A DNA stretch of 7,982 nucleotides from Sedimentisphaerales bacterium (lineage in GTDB: Bacteria > Planctomycetota > Phycisphaerae > Sedimentisphaerales > SG8-4), in the NCBI GenBank assembly GCA_016932895.1, contig JAFGCA010000395.1, forward strand, positions 1 to 7,982. The letters are read 5' to 3'. Shown here in pieces: positions 1 through 6,179 of this stretch. The position numbers were made by a program, and so were the translations under genes. The stretch's first letter is position 1; each line of letters begins with the position of its first letter. The notes beneath the pieces are model-generated. The model was not told where the DNA came from. It searched no databases and saw only the letters and a program-made list of their open reading frames with translations.

Positions 1-2
1 AC

Positions 3-1382
3 ATCTTCGGCCTCCAGGGCATCGCCGAGACGATCAACGCGTTCGCCGACGAGGAGATCAAGCAGGAATACCTGCCCCCCTTCGCCGAGGGCAAGGTCAC
101 CGGGGCGATGGTCCTGACCGAGCCCGACGCCGGCTCGGACCTCCAGGCGGTCAAGCTGCGGGCCTTCCAGGACGACGAGGGCAACTGGTTCCTGCACGGG
201 GTCAAGCGTTTCATCACCAACGGCTGCGGCGACGTCCTGCTGGTGCTGGCGCGGAGCGAGCCGGACCGCAGCGGCGGGCTGGGTCTGAGCCTGCTGGTGT
301 GCCGGCCGGGGCCGACGGTTCACATCCGCCGGCTGGAAGACAAGCTGGGAATTCACGGCTCGCCCACGTGCGAGATCTTCTTCGACAATACGCCGTGCAA
401 GCTCATCGGCGAGCGCCGGCGCGGTCTGGCCCCCTACGTGGCGACGCTGATGAACGGGGCGCGGATCGGCATTGCCGCCCAGTCGGTCGGTATCGCCGAG
501 GCGGCTTATCGCATCGCCCGCGACTATGCCGCCAGCCGCAAGCAGTTCGGCGTGGCCATCGAGAAGCTTCCCGCGGTCCGGGACATGATGATCGAGATGA
601 AGATCGGCCTCGAAGCCGGACGCGCCCTGCTCTACGACGCCTCCCGCGTGGTCGATCTGGCCCTCGGATACAACAAGCAGCTCGAAACGAATCCCCCCGC
701 CGACAAGGGCGAGCTCAAGGCCCTCAAGAACCGCGCCCGGACCTACAAGCGCTACGCCGGACTCCTGACGCCCATGTGCAAGTACTACGGCTCCGAGATG
801 TGCAACCGCGTGGCCTACGACGCCATCCAGGTCCTCGGCGGCAGCGGCTACATGCGCGACTATGCCAGCGAACGACACGCCCGCGACGCCCGCATCACCA
901 CGATCTACGAGGGCACCAGCCAGTTGCAGATCGTCGCCGCCGTTCGCGGCGTGTGCAGCGGGACGACGGAAAAGTATCTGGCCGAGCTGGCCGGCCTCGA
1001 ATACGACGCCGAGGTCAAGCCGCTGCTCGATAAGCTCACCGAAGGCACCGAGCAACTGAAAGCGGCCATCGAATTCACCAAGACCAACGGCAACGACTAT
1101 ATGGACCTCTACGGCCGGGCCCTGGTCGATATCGCCATCGATCTGATCAACGGCTACCTCTTCTGCGGACAGGCCAGCACGAAGGTCGAGATGGACGTCC
1201 CCGTCGCCGGCGGCTCCAACGGCCAAACCGTCCCCATGAAGCAGCGAAAGGCCCTGCTCGCCCGACGCTACGTCGAAAAGAACGCCCCGAAGATCAAGGC
1301 CCTGACCGACCTGATCTGCCAGGGCGATAAATCCAGCTTCACCGATTACGAGGTCCTCGCCGGCCCCGTCCCGGAGCTATAG
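3..1382 (+). CDS. Acyl-CoA dehydrogenase, C-terminal part (5'-truncated by window edge)
   Basis: This FAD-dependent enzyme introduces the alpha,beta double bond into an acyl-CoA thioester and passes electrons to ETF. The reading frame is open from the first complete codon at 3, giving 459 residues, so the N-terminus lies outside the window; the ATG at 108 is an internal methionine. Visible family marks are the first signature TEPDAGSD (around 118-141), the flavin-contacting FITNG (210-224), SRKQFG (about 532-549) and the second signature QVLGGSGYM followed by IYEGTSQLQ. The glutamate of YEGT (codon 909-911) aligns with the catalytic base Glu376 of medium-chain acyl-CoA dehydrogenase. After the core there are about 150 more residues, which match the extra C-terminal domain of the roughly 560-600-residue subfamily that includes DmdC-like 3-methylmercaptopropionyl-CoA dehydrogenases. 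Substrate chain length cannot be read. It lies 26 bases before the HAD gene on the same strand, so the two may be co-transcribed. Confidence 0.93.
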   Translation: MFGLQGIAETINAFADEEIKQEYLPPFAEGKVTGAMVLTEPDAGSDLQAVKLRAFQDDEGNWFLHGVKRFITNGCGDVLLVLARSEPDRSGGLGLSLLVCRPGPTVHIRRLEDKLGIHGSPTCEIFFDNTPCKLIGERRRGLAPYVATLMNGARIGIAAQSVGIAEAAYRIARDYAASRKQFGVAIEKLPAVRDMMIEMKIGLEAGRALLYDASRVVDLALGYNKQLETNPPADKGELKALKNRARTYKRYAGLLTPMCKYYGSEMCNRVAYDAIQVLGGSGYMRDYASERHARDARITTIYEGTSQLQIVAAVRGVCSGTTEKYLAELAGLEYDAEVKPLLDKLTEGTEQLKAAIEFTKTNGNDYMDLYGRALVDIAIDLINGYLFCGQASTKVEMDVPVAGGSNGQTVPMKQRKALLARRYVEKNAPKIKALTDLICQGDKSSFTDYEVLAGPVPEL

Positions 1383-1408
1383 GTCGCATTGGACCTATAT
1401 GACCTATT
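1378..1408. repeat. GACCTAT heptad cluster forming a small hairpin between two genes
   Basis: TATAGGTC (1378-1385) and its exact reverse complement GACCTATA (1392-1399) form an 8-bp stem with a 6-base loop. A third heptad, GACCTAT, follows directly at 1401-1407. The cluster covers the dehydrogenase stop codon (TAG, 1380-1382) and ends at the base before the HAD start codon, filling the space where a ribosome binding site would sit. No Shine-Dalgarno sequence is visible there. It may be a dispersed intergenic repeat or an mRNA structure affecting HAD translation. It has no U-tract, so an intrinsic terminator is unlikely. Confidence 0.6.
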
Positions 1409-2089
1409 ATGCTGAAAGCAGTCATATTCGATTTTGATGGTGTCATCACGGATTCCGAGATCCTGCACTTCCGCGCGTTCAACAGCGTGCTGAGCGGGCA
1501 TGGGTTCGAGCTGACCAAACAGGAATACTACGGCAAGTACCTCGGTCTCAGCGATACCGACTGCTACCAGAGCCTCATCGACGAAGGCAGACTCAAGATC
1601 GATTTGGCGCAGATCCAGGACCTCGTCGGCCAAAAAACCCGGGTCTTTGAGGAGCTGGCCCTTACCGAGGGCAGCATCATCGGCGGCGTGCGCGAGTTCC
1701 TCGATACGCTCTCCCACGGCGGCGTGCCCCTGGCCATCTGCTCGGGCGCCCTGCGGGCCGAGATCGAGCTGATCCTGGATCAGGCCAGGCTGCGGGACCG
1801 TTTCGACGCGATCGTCTCGGCCGAAGAGGTCGAGCGCGGAAAGCCCCATCCCGACGGCTTCCTGCTGGCCCTGAAGAAGCTCAACGACCGGGGCTTCGGC
1901 CCCATCGCTCCGGCCCATTGCGCGGTCGTCGAGGATTCCCACTGGGGCCTCCAGGCCGCCCGGGCCGCCGGCATGCGCACCGTCGCCGTGACCAACACCT
2001 ACGACGCCGAGCAACTCAAGAGCGCCGATAAAGTCGTAGACTGCCTCGACAAACTAACCCTCGAAGACCTCGCCCAGCTCTGTTCCTGA
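1409..2089 (+). CDS. HAD-superfamily hydrolase, beta-phosphoglucomutase-like (probable phosphatase)
   Basis: A 226-residue cytoplasmic HAD hydrolase of subfamily IA, normal length, with a four-helix cap domain between motifs I and II. Motif I is FDFDGVITDSE with nucleophile Asp8 and acid/base Asp10. Motif II is the serine in CSGALR (Ser112), motif III is the lysine in GKPHPDG (Lys145), and motif IV is VVEDSHWGLQAA (Glu175, Asp176) for Mg2+ binding. The numbering of Asp8, Asp10, His20 and Lys145 matches that remembered for Lactococcus beta-phosphoglucomutase. However, the cap-domain arginine of that enzyme (KGVSR, Arg49), which holds the second phosphate of the bisphosphate intermediate, is replaced here by Asp49 in YLGLSDTD. 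A phosphatase acting on a sugar phosphate or phosphoglycolate-like substrate is therefore more likely than a mutase; this is inference. The ATG at 1409 is supported because motif I begins at residue 7, as is usual, though no clear Shine-Dalgarno sequence precedes it. It is probably co-transcribed with the upstream acyl-CoA dehydrogenase. Confidence 0.9.
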   Translation: MLKAVIFDFDGVITDSEILHFRAFNSVLSGHGFELTKQEYYGKYLGLSDTDCYQSLIDEGRLKIDLAQIQDLVGQKTRVFEELALTEGSIIGGVREFLDTLSHGGVPLAICSGALRAEIELILDQARLRDRFDAIVSAEEVERGKPHPDGFLLALKKLNDRGFGPIAPAHCAVVEDSHWGLQAARAAGMRTVAVTNTYDAEQLKSADKVVDCLDKLTLEDLAQLCS

Positions 2090-2091
2090 GC

Positions 2092-2107
2092 ATGAAACGC
2101 GTGGGTT
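2092..2107. repeat. Partial copy of the GTGGGTT/AACCCAC dispersed repeat
   Basis: The 16 bases ATGAAACGCGTGGGTT are identical to 2343-2358, where the repeat continues into its second arm. Here the second arm is missing and the sequence diverges after GGTT. The copy begins three bases after the HAD stop codon. Confidence 0.7.
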
Positions 2108-2115
2108 GGAACCGC

Positions 2116-2180
2116 TCGGAATTGATCATTGATGAATGACTGTTGATTATTTCCTCGGTGTGCTCGGTGTCTCTGTGGTG
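2116..2180 (-). repeat. HRDTE-type dispersed intergenic repeat, copy A
   Basis: The reverse complement reads CACCACAGAGACACCGAGCA and continues to a run of AATAATCAA and ATCAATT motifs. The 28 bases at 2153-2180 are an exact reverse complement of 7880-7907, and looser similarity continues for another ~35 bases. Translated in the reverse direction it gives the peptide HHRDTEHTEE, which I recognise as a recurrent spurious peptide from repeats in planctomycete and other environmental genomes. No gene function is claimed. Confidence 0.8.
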
Positions 2181-2181
2181 C

Positions 2182-2307
2182 ACGGCGGGTGGCAGCGTCA
2201 AGCGCCAGCTTGGCGATGGGCGACTTGCTTGCTGCGTGTGGCCCGATCCGAGCCCCCGGCGTTGCGCCATCGCCAAGTCCTTCGGACTTGACGCTGCCAC
2301 CCGTCGT
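2182..2307. repeat. 126-base imperfect palindrome (REP/MITE-like element), full copy
   Basis: The outer arms, 2182-2202 and 2287-2307, pair over 21 positions with one G:T wobble; the core GGGTGGCAGCGTCAAG is matched exactly by CTTGACGCTGCCACCC. An inner pair, CTTGGCGATGG (2209-2219) with CCATCGCCAAG (2267-2277), extends the structure, leaving a 47-base loop. Each half can also fold alone: CGCCA-GCT-TGGCG (2203-2215) and CAAGTCC-TTC-GGACTTG (2274-2290). The heptad GTCTCTG occurs at 2169-2175 and 2311-2317, flanking the element but not immediately adjacent, so it is only a weak candidate target duplication. A half copy of the left arm occurs at 7827-7863. No transposase is encoded, so any mobility would have to be provided in trans. 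Confidence 0.8.
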
Positions 2308-2342
2308 TGAGTCTCTGCCCCAAAGTGACGATGAAAGAGAAA

Positions 2343-2381
2343 ATGAAACGCGTGGGTTAAGAACCCACCCTACCTGGTAGG
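2343..2381. repeat. GTGGGTT/AACCCAC hairpin repeat with adjoining CCTACC-T-GGTAGG palindrome
   Basis: GTGGGTT (2352-2358) and AACCCAC (2362-2368) form a 7-bp stem with an AAG loop, immediately followed by the 13-base palindrome CCTACC-T-GGTAGG (2369-2381). In the reverse direction it reads as the repeat whose translation contains LNPRV. Related copies are at 2092-2107 (partial, same orientation), 2565-2585 and 2739-2759 (opposite orientation). It ends nine bases before the -35 box of the promoter at 2391, so it could act as a transcription barrier or operator, but its dispersed nature argues for a repeat. Confidence 0.75.
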
Positions 2382-2390
2382 CATTGGACA

Positions 2391-2419
2391 TTGACAGGAT
2401 CGGGGTGGATCGGTATACT
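2391..2419 (+). promoter_or_regulatory. Near-consensus sigma70 promoter for the secreted GLUG protein
   Basis: The -35 box TTGACA (2391-2396, exact consensus) is followed by a 17-base spacer and the -10 box TATACT (2414-2419, five of six). Transcription would start at about 2425-2427. The spacer consists exactly of two direct copies of GGATCGG (2397-2403 and 2407-2413) separated by GGT. They are ten bases apart, about one helical turn, and could be a regulator site. The promoter lies inside the 5' extension of the downstream open frame, so codons before about 2426 cannot be translated from this transcript. Confidence 0.72.
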
Positions 2420-2425
2420 GATAAA

Positions 2426-2623
2426 CAGCGTGACGAACCGACGACGCAGGGACGCCGGAAAGCAAAAAGACAGTCACGAAGAAAAAGCGGCGGAGCTATG
2501 GATTTATCCATACATAGGGCTGGTATGCGAAACCTGCTTGTCATCCCGAACGCAATCGCAGAATGGCTTCTTAATCCACGCGTACCGTCTTGTGTACGCC
2601 AATGCCATGCGGAAGGTAAAACG
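2426..2623 (+). other. Predicted 5' leader of the GLUG-protein transcript
   Basis: This is the stretch between the predicted transcription start and the preferred start codon at 2624. It is open in the frame of the downstream gene but encodes a basic sequence without a recognisable domain, and it includes a degenerate LNPRV-type repeat at 2565-2585. In-frame ATGs at 2498 (GGAG only two bases away) and 2525 (AGGG five bases away) are less convincing starts. A cyclic-di-GMP riboswitch was considered because of the bases GGGACGC around 2450, but the rest of the consensus is absent. Confidence 0.4.
2565..2585 (+). repeat. Degenerate LNPRV-type repeat
   Basis: GGCTTCTTAATCCACGCGTAC matches the copy at 2739-2759 in 18 of 21 positions, including the shared end CCACGCGTAC. 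Both copies lie in the same reading frame upstream of the secreted protein and encode LLNPRV and VLNPRV respectively. The mismatches break the hairpin arm, suggesting an older copy. Confidence 0.6.
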
Positions 2624-5215
2624 ATGCGTGCCGAACGCCGTAGGGTGTGCCATGCACACCGCCATCGTTCGACAGGAAGATGGTGTGCGAGGCACACCCT
2701 ACCTCTGAAAGCCAGGCCTTCGAGCGAAGCCGTAGGCTGGGTTCTCAACCCACGCGTACTGCTGACGGTGGTGACAATGGTGCTGGCTGTCGCCGGAGGT
2801 GCGGGCGCCAAGGTGATCTACGTCGATGACGACGCCCGGCCCGGCGGCGACGGCGCCTCCTGGGCCGCGGCGTATACGTATCTCCAGGACGCTCTGGCTG
2901 ATGCAAACGGCGCCGAAAAACCGGTCGAAATCCGCGTCGCCCAGGGAACCTACCGGCCGGACGAGGGCGCCAATCAGAAGCTCGGAGACCGCAGCGCCAC
3001 GTTCAGGTTAATCAATGCTGTCCGCATCAAAGGCGGCTACGCGGGAGTCGCAGAGCCGGACCCGAATACCAGAGCCACAGGCTTGTACGAGACGATTCTA
3101 AGCGCGCACATCCCTGTGGAAGATGTCCAGGGCTGGGCCTCCGGTTCGCCGAACAGCTATCATGTCGTTACGAGCAGCGGTACGGACCGGACCGCCATCC
3201 TGGACGGATTCACGATCACAGGTGGCATTGCGACGGGCCTTTCTGCCGGCGATCCCGCCGATGCTGATTTCAAACAAATCTGCGGGGGCGGCCTGTACAA
3301 CGAATCCGGCAGTCCGACTCTCGTCGACTGCATTTTCACCGGGAACGACGCCTTCTGCGGCGGCGGAATGTACAACGTCGAAGGCAGCCCGACACTGACG
3401 GATTGCACTTTTCGCGCGAACACCGCCGGAATCAGTGGGGCGATGCACAACAACCGTGGCCGGCCAAGCCTTCGCCGGTGCGTCTTCAGCGCCAATTCCG
3501 CACTCTGGATCGGCGCGATGAGCAACGCTAAGTGCGTCGCAACGGTGCAGCAATGTGTGTTTACCGGAAACCGGGCTCGCCGTGCCGGGGCGATATTTAA
3601 CTCAGAGAGCACGGTCACATTCATCAACTGCACGTTCAGCGCCAACCGGGCGGAGCGTGATGGCGCCCTATGCTTTGCCGAACAGAGTTCCGGCCTGTTG
3701 GCAAACTGTGTCCTTTGGCATAACGAGGGTGAGATAAGCGACAGCAACGAGTCGGCCGTTGATGTGACCTACAGCAATGTCCGGGGTGGCTGGCCGGGCG
3801 AAGGAAACATTGACGCCGATCCTTGCTTTGTGCACCCGGGGCACTGGGATGCGAATGGTACGCCGGACGATCCGAACGACGACTTCTTCGTCGAGGGGGA
3901 CTATCATCTGCGAAGCCGGGCGGGACGTTGGGAGCCGGTCAGCGCGAGCTGGGTCAAGGACGATGTCACAAGCCCGTGTATCGACGCGGGCGATCCGGGC
4001 AGTGCGGTGGCGTTCGAGCCGTATCCGAACGGCGGCCTCGTCAATATGGGCGCTTACGGCGGGACGGCGGAGGCGAGCAAGTCCCCGTCGGGCCTGCACG
4101 CCAGATACGGCGGCGGCAGCGGCACGGCCGACGACCCCTACCTGATCTACACCGCTGAGCATCTGAGCACCGTCGGCGCGAGCGTCGCAGACTGGAACGC
4201 GCACTTTCGCCTGATGGCAGATGTCGATCTGGGCTCCTATCCGGCCGACGGCTTCAACCTCATCGGCCGCTACGACGAGGACGAGCCTTTCACGGGCACC
4301 TTCGACGGCAACGGTCACACCATCGCCAACTTCCGCTACGCCGGCCCCGAGACCAACGGCGTGGGGCTCTTCGGCTACGTCACGCGTGACACCGCCGAGA
4401 TTGCGAACCTGACGCTGGCCTCTCCGAGCGTCGACGGCGGCGCGGGCGAGTTCTGCGGCTCTCTCGTCGGCTATCTGGGCCGGGGGACGATCCGGAATTG
4501 CCGCGTCGAGGGCGCGGTCGTCGCGGGCGGCCGCAACGTCGGGAGCCTGGTGGGCTACAACTGGGCCGGCACGATGGCAGGCTGCTCGGCGGCGGGACGG
4601 GTCGCCGGCTCCCAGAACGTAGGCGGGCTTCTCGGCGGCAATCGCACCGGCACCGTCAGCGAGTGCTGCGCTGCGGTCGCGGTGTCGGGACAGGACGACG
4701 TCGGCGGACTGGTGGGCGACACGTCCGGCGGCGCGATCCTGCGCTGCTATGCGGCCGGCACGGTCAGCGGCAGCGGCGCCGATATCGGCGGCCTCGTCGC
4801 CGACAACGCCGGGATTCTACGCGACTGCTACTCGAGAGCCACCGTCGAGGCGGCGCCCTACAGCGAGTCCGTCGGTGGCCTCGTCGGCGAGAACACCGGA
4901 GAAGGTACGATCGACAACTGCTACACCACCGGCCGCGTCACCGCCGGGACCGGGGCCCGCGACGTGGGCGGACTGGTGGGAGCCAACGACGGGACGGTCC
5001 GCCACTGCTTCTGGGATACGCAAGCCACCGGTCAGACCACCAGCGCCGGCGGCGCCGCCGCCAAAACCACCGCCGAGATGCAAGCGCCCGAGACCTTCCT
5101 CGATGCCGGCTGGGACTTTGTCGATGAAACCGACAACGGCGCCGACGATGTCTGGTACCTCCTCGAATCCGACTACCCCCGCCTCGCCTCAGAGCTCCTC
5201 ACCGAGTTGCCCTGA
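2624..5215 (+). CDS. Secreted beta-helix / choice-of-anchor-Q-type / GLUG-repeat protein
   Basis: A large predicted exported protein, 863 residues from this start. A hydrophobic stretch (LLTVVTMVLAVAGG, 2759-2800) ending in AGA is a plausible signal peptide, and the mature protein begins near KVIYVDDD. A right-handed beta-helix region follows (about 3278-3721), with six turns of roughly 25 residues on the pattern GG-x-Y/H-N-x-SPTL-x-DC-x-F-x-x-N-x-A. Next comes a choice-of-anchor-Q-like segment (SPCIDAGDP, NMGAYGG). The C-terminal part has seven GLUG repeats (4454-5032) built on VGGLVG and a following C-Y/x position. Such proteins are usually extracellular or surface-bound; an adhesive or matrix role is inference. 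There is no C-terminal sorting motif, and the protein ends at ASELLTELP. The open frame starts at a TTG at 2384 but overlaps the promoter. ATG 2624 is chosen because GGAAGG lies seven bases upstream; 2498, 2525 and 2777 are alternatives. The n-region is abnormally long and repeat-derived. Confidence 0.78.
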   Translation: MRAERRRVCHAHRHRSTGRWCARHTLPLKARPSSEAVGWVLNPRVLLTVVTMVLAVAGGAGAKVIYVDDDARPGGDGASWAAAYTYLQDALADANGAEKPVEIRVAQGTYRPDEGANQKLGDRSATFRLINAVRIKGGYAGVAEPDPNTRATGLYETILSAHIPVEDVQGWASGSPNSYHVVTSSGTDRTAILDGFTITGGIATGLSAGDPADADFKQICGGGLYNESGSPTLVDCIFTGNDAFCGGGMYNVEGSPTLTDCTFRANTAGISGAMHNNRGRPSLRRCVFSANSALWIGAMSNAKCVATVQQCVFTGNRARRAGAIFNSESTVTFINCTFSANRAERDGALCFAEQSSGLLANCVLWHNEGEISDSNESAVDVTYSNVRGGWPGEGNIDADPCFVHPGHWDANGTPDDPNDDFFVEGDYHLRSRAGRWEPVSASWVKDDVTSPCIDAGDPGSAVAFEPYPNGGLVNMGAYGGTAEASKSPSGLHARYGGGSGTADDPYLIYTAEHLSTVGASVADWNAHFRLMADVDLGSYPADGFNLIGRYDEDEPFTGTFDGNGHTIANFRYAGPETNGVGLFGYVTRDTAEIANLTLASPSVDGGAGEFCGSLVGYLGRGTIRNCRVEGAVVAGGRNVGSLVGYNWAGTMAGCSAAGRVAGSQNVGGLLGGNRTGTVSECCAAVAVSGQDDVGGLVGDTSGGAILRCYAAGTVSGSGADIGGLVADNAGILRDCYSRATVEAAPYSESVGGLVGENTGEGTIDNCYTTGRVTAGTGARDVGGLVGANDGTVRHCFWDTQATGQTTSAGGAAAKTTAEMQAPETFLDAGWDFVDETDNGADDVWYLLESDYPRLASELLTELP
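2640..2702. repeat. Twin GGTGTGC hairpins forming a larger palindrome
   Basis: GTAGGGTGTGCC (2640-2651) and GGCACACCCTAC (2691-2702) are exact inverted arms of 12 bp. Each arm is also part of its own hairpin: GGTGTGC-CAT-GCACACC (2644-2660) and GGTGTGC-GAG-GCACACC (2682-2698), both with 7-bp stems and 3-base loops. The structure lies inside the open frame of the secreted protein, between its likely ribosome binding site and its signal peptide. The resulting residues, with several Cys, His and Arg, look like translated repeat rather than protein evolved as such. Confidence 0.75.
2739..2759 (+). repeat. LNPRV-type hairpin repeat abutting the signal peptide
   Basis: GGGTT-CTC-AACCC forms a short hairpin and is followed by ACGCGTAC. 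The copy is in frame with the hydrophobic core of the signal peptide, which begins at its last base, and contributes the residues LNPRV. The arginine could serve as the positive charge of the signal peptide n-region. Confidence 0.65.
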
Positions 5216-5330
5216 CCCCGCGCAAAAAGACCAATCTCCGGATTTTCCGCAAGAAATATGCGCGATCTGTTGGTAAGATGGTCTGCATTCGGTCGGCACG
5301 CGAAACACGATAGACTGATGGAGGTCGAAC

Positions 5331-6179
5331 ATGTCGGACGCGCAGATGCCTGCGGGCAAGATCGGCAGCGTCACGGTCAGCCGGTTGATCATCGGTGAGA
5401 ATCAGTTCAGCGGCTGGTCGCACAGCCGGGACCTGAAGTATCTGCGCGATCTGTTCAAGGCCTACGCCACGCCCGAGCGAATCGAAGCGACCCTGGAACT
5501 GGCCGAGGAGCAGGGGATCAACACGATCATCGGCGGGAGCTCGCATTTCCTGAAACGCTACTGGAGCCAGCGTGGCGGGAAGATCCAGTGGATCGCCCAG
5601 GTGCATCCGAAGACCACCGACGTCACGACCAATATCAAGCAGGCCATCGACAACGGGGCCGTGGGCGCCTACGTCCAGGGCGGCGTCGGCGACAGCTTCG
5701 TCAAGGGCGGCCGCGTCGATCTGCTGGGCGAAGCGGTCGAATTCATCCGCGACAACGGGCTCATCGCCGGCATCGGCGGGCATTCCCTCGAAGTGCCCAT
5801 GGCGGTCGAAAAAGCGGGCATCCGTCCCGACTTCTACATGAAAACGCTACACCACGGCAACTACTGGTCCGCCACGCCGAAGGACCAGCGCGTCGAGTTC
5901 AACGTCGACAGCGGCGGCGCCCACGACCACGACAACATCTGGTCGATCACGCCGGAGAAGACGATCGAGTTCATGCGAAGCGTACCCCGGCCCTGGATCG
6001 CGTTCAAGGTTCTGGCCGCCGGCGCCATCCATCCCCGCGAAGGGTTCCGATACGCCTTCGAGAACGGCGCCGACTTCGTCTGCGTGGGAATGTTCGATTT
6101 TCAAATTCGAGAGAACGCGATCATCGCCGGAGACGTATTGTCCAAAGCGACGGCCAGGGAACGTCCGTGGCGCGCGTAA
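5331..6179 (+). CDS. Conserved TIM-barrel-like protein of unknown function
   Basis: A 282-residue protein without signal peptide or membrane segment, so probably cytoplasmic. The start is firm: GGAGG (5320-5324) lies six bases before the ATG. The alternation of short hydrophobic strands and helices suggests a (beta/alpha)8 barrel: VSRLIIG, GINTIIG, IQWIAQVHP, AVGAYVQGG, GLIAGIGG, PDFYMKT, WIAFKVLAAGA and ADFVCVGMF. Polar residues at strand ends that could form an active site include GENQFSGWSHSRDL (residues 22-35), GGHS (149-152) and KTLHHGNYW (171-179). I recall similar proteins with a GGN-GGW-HSRDL motif in planctomycetes and Bacteroidetes, sometimes labelled as aldo/keto reductase-like or dehydrogenase, but I cannot assign a reaction. 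Its stop codon overlaps the start of a small frame that leads directly into a radical SAM gene, so it is probably co-expressed with that enzyme. A 115-base gap precedes it, in which no clear promoter is visible. Confidence 0.85.
   Translation: MSDAQMPAGKIGSVTVSRLIIGENQFSGWSHSRDLKYLRDLFKAYATPERIEATLELAEEQGINTIIGGSSHFLKRYWSQRGGKIQWIAQVHPKTTDVTTNIKQAIDNGAVGAYVQGGVGDSFVKGGRVDLLGEAVEFIRDNGLIAGIGGHSLEVPMAVEKAGIRPDFYMKTLHHGNYWSATPKDQRVEFNVDSGGAHDHDNIWSITPEKTIEFMRSVPRPWIAFKVLAAGAIHPREGFRYAFENGADFVCVGMFDFQIRENAIIAGDVLSKATARERPWRA

Noticed and set aside
1346..2014. Reverse-strand open frame of 222 codons across the HAD gene
   Set aside because: It is antisense to a gene with complete HAD motifs, in high-GC sequence where such shadow frames are common, and it has no recognisable motif.
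2182..2307. CRISPR array or intrinsic terminator
   Set aside because: There is a single palindrome without regularly spaced repeats, and no T-run follows any of its hairpins.
2426..2530. Possible cyclic-di-GMP-I riboswitch in the leader of the secreted protein
   Set aside because: Only a GGGACGC-like fragment resembles the consensus. The expected GCAAAGCC segment, tetraloop-receptor pair and closing helix are not seen.
1999..2811. Reverse-strand open frame of 270 codons over the repeat-rich gap
   Set aside because: It is composed largely of translated repeat elements (HRDTE-type, palindrome and LNPRV-type copies) and overlaps the promoter. No domain is visible.
5216..5330. Promoter for the TIM-barrel/radical SAM cluster
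   Set aside because: Weak -10-like strings (for example TAAGAT) occur, but none has a matching -35 at acceptable spacing. Only the GGAGG ribosome binding site is convincing.
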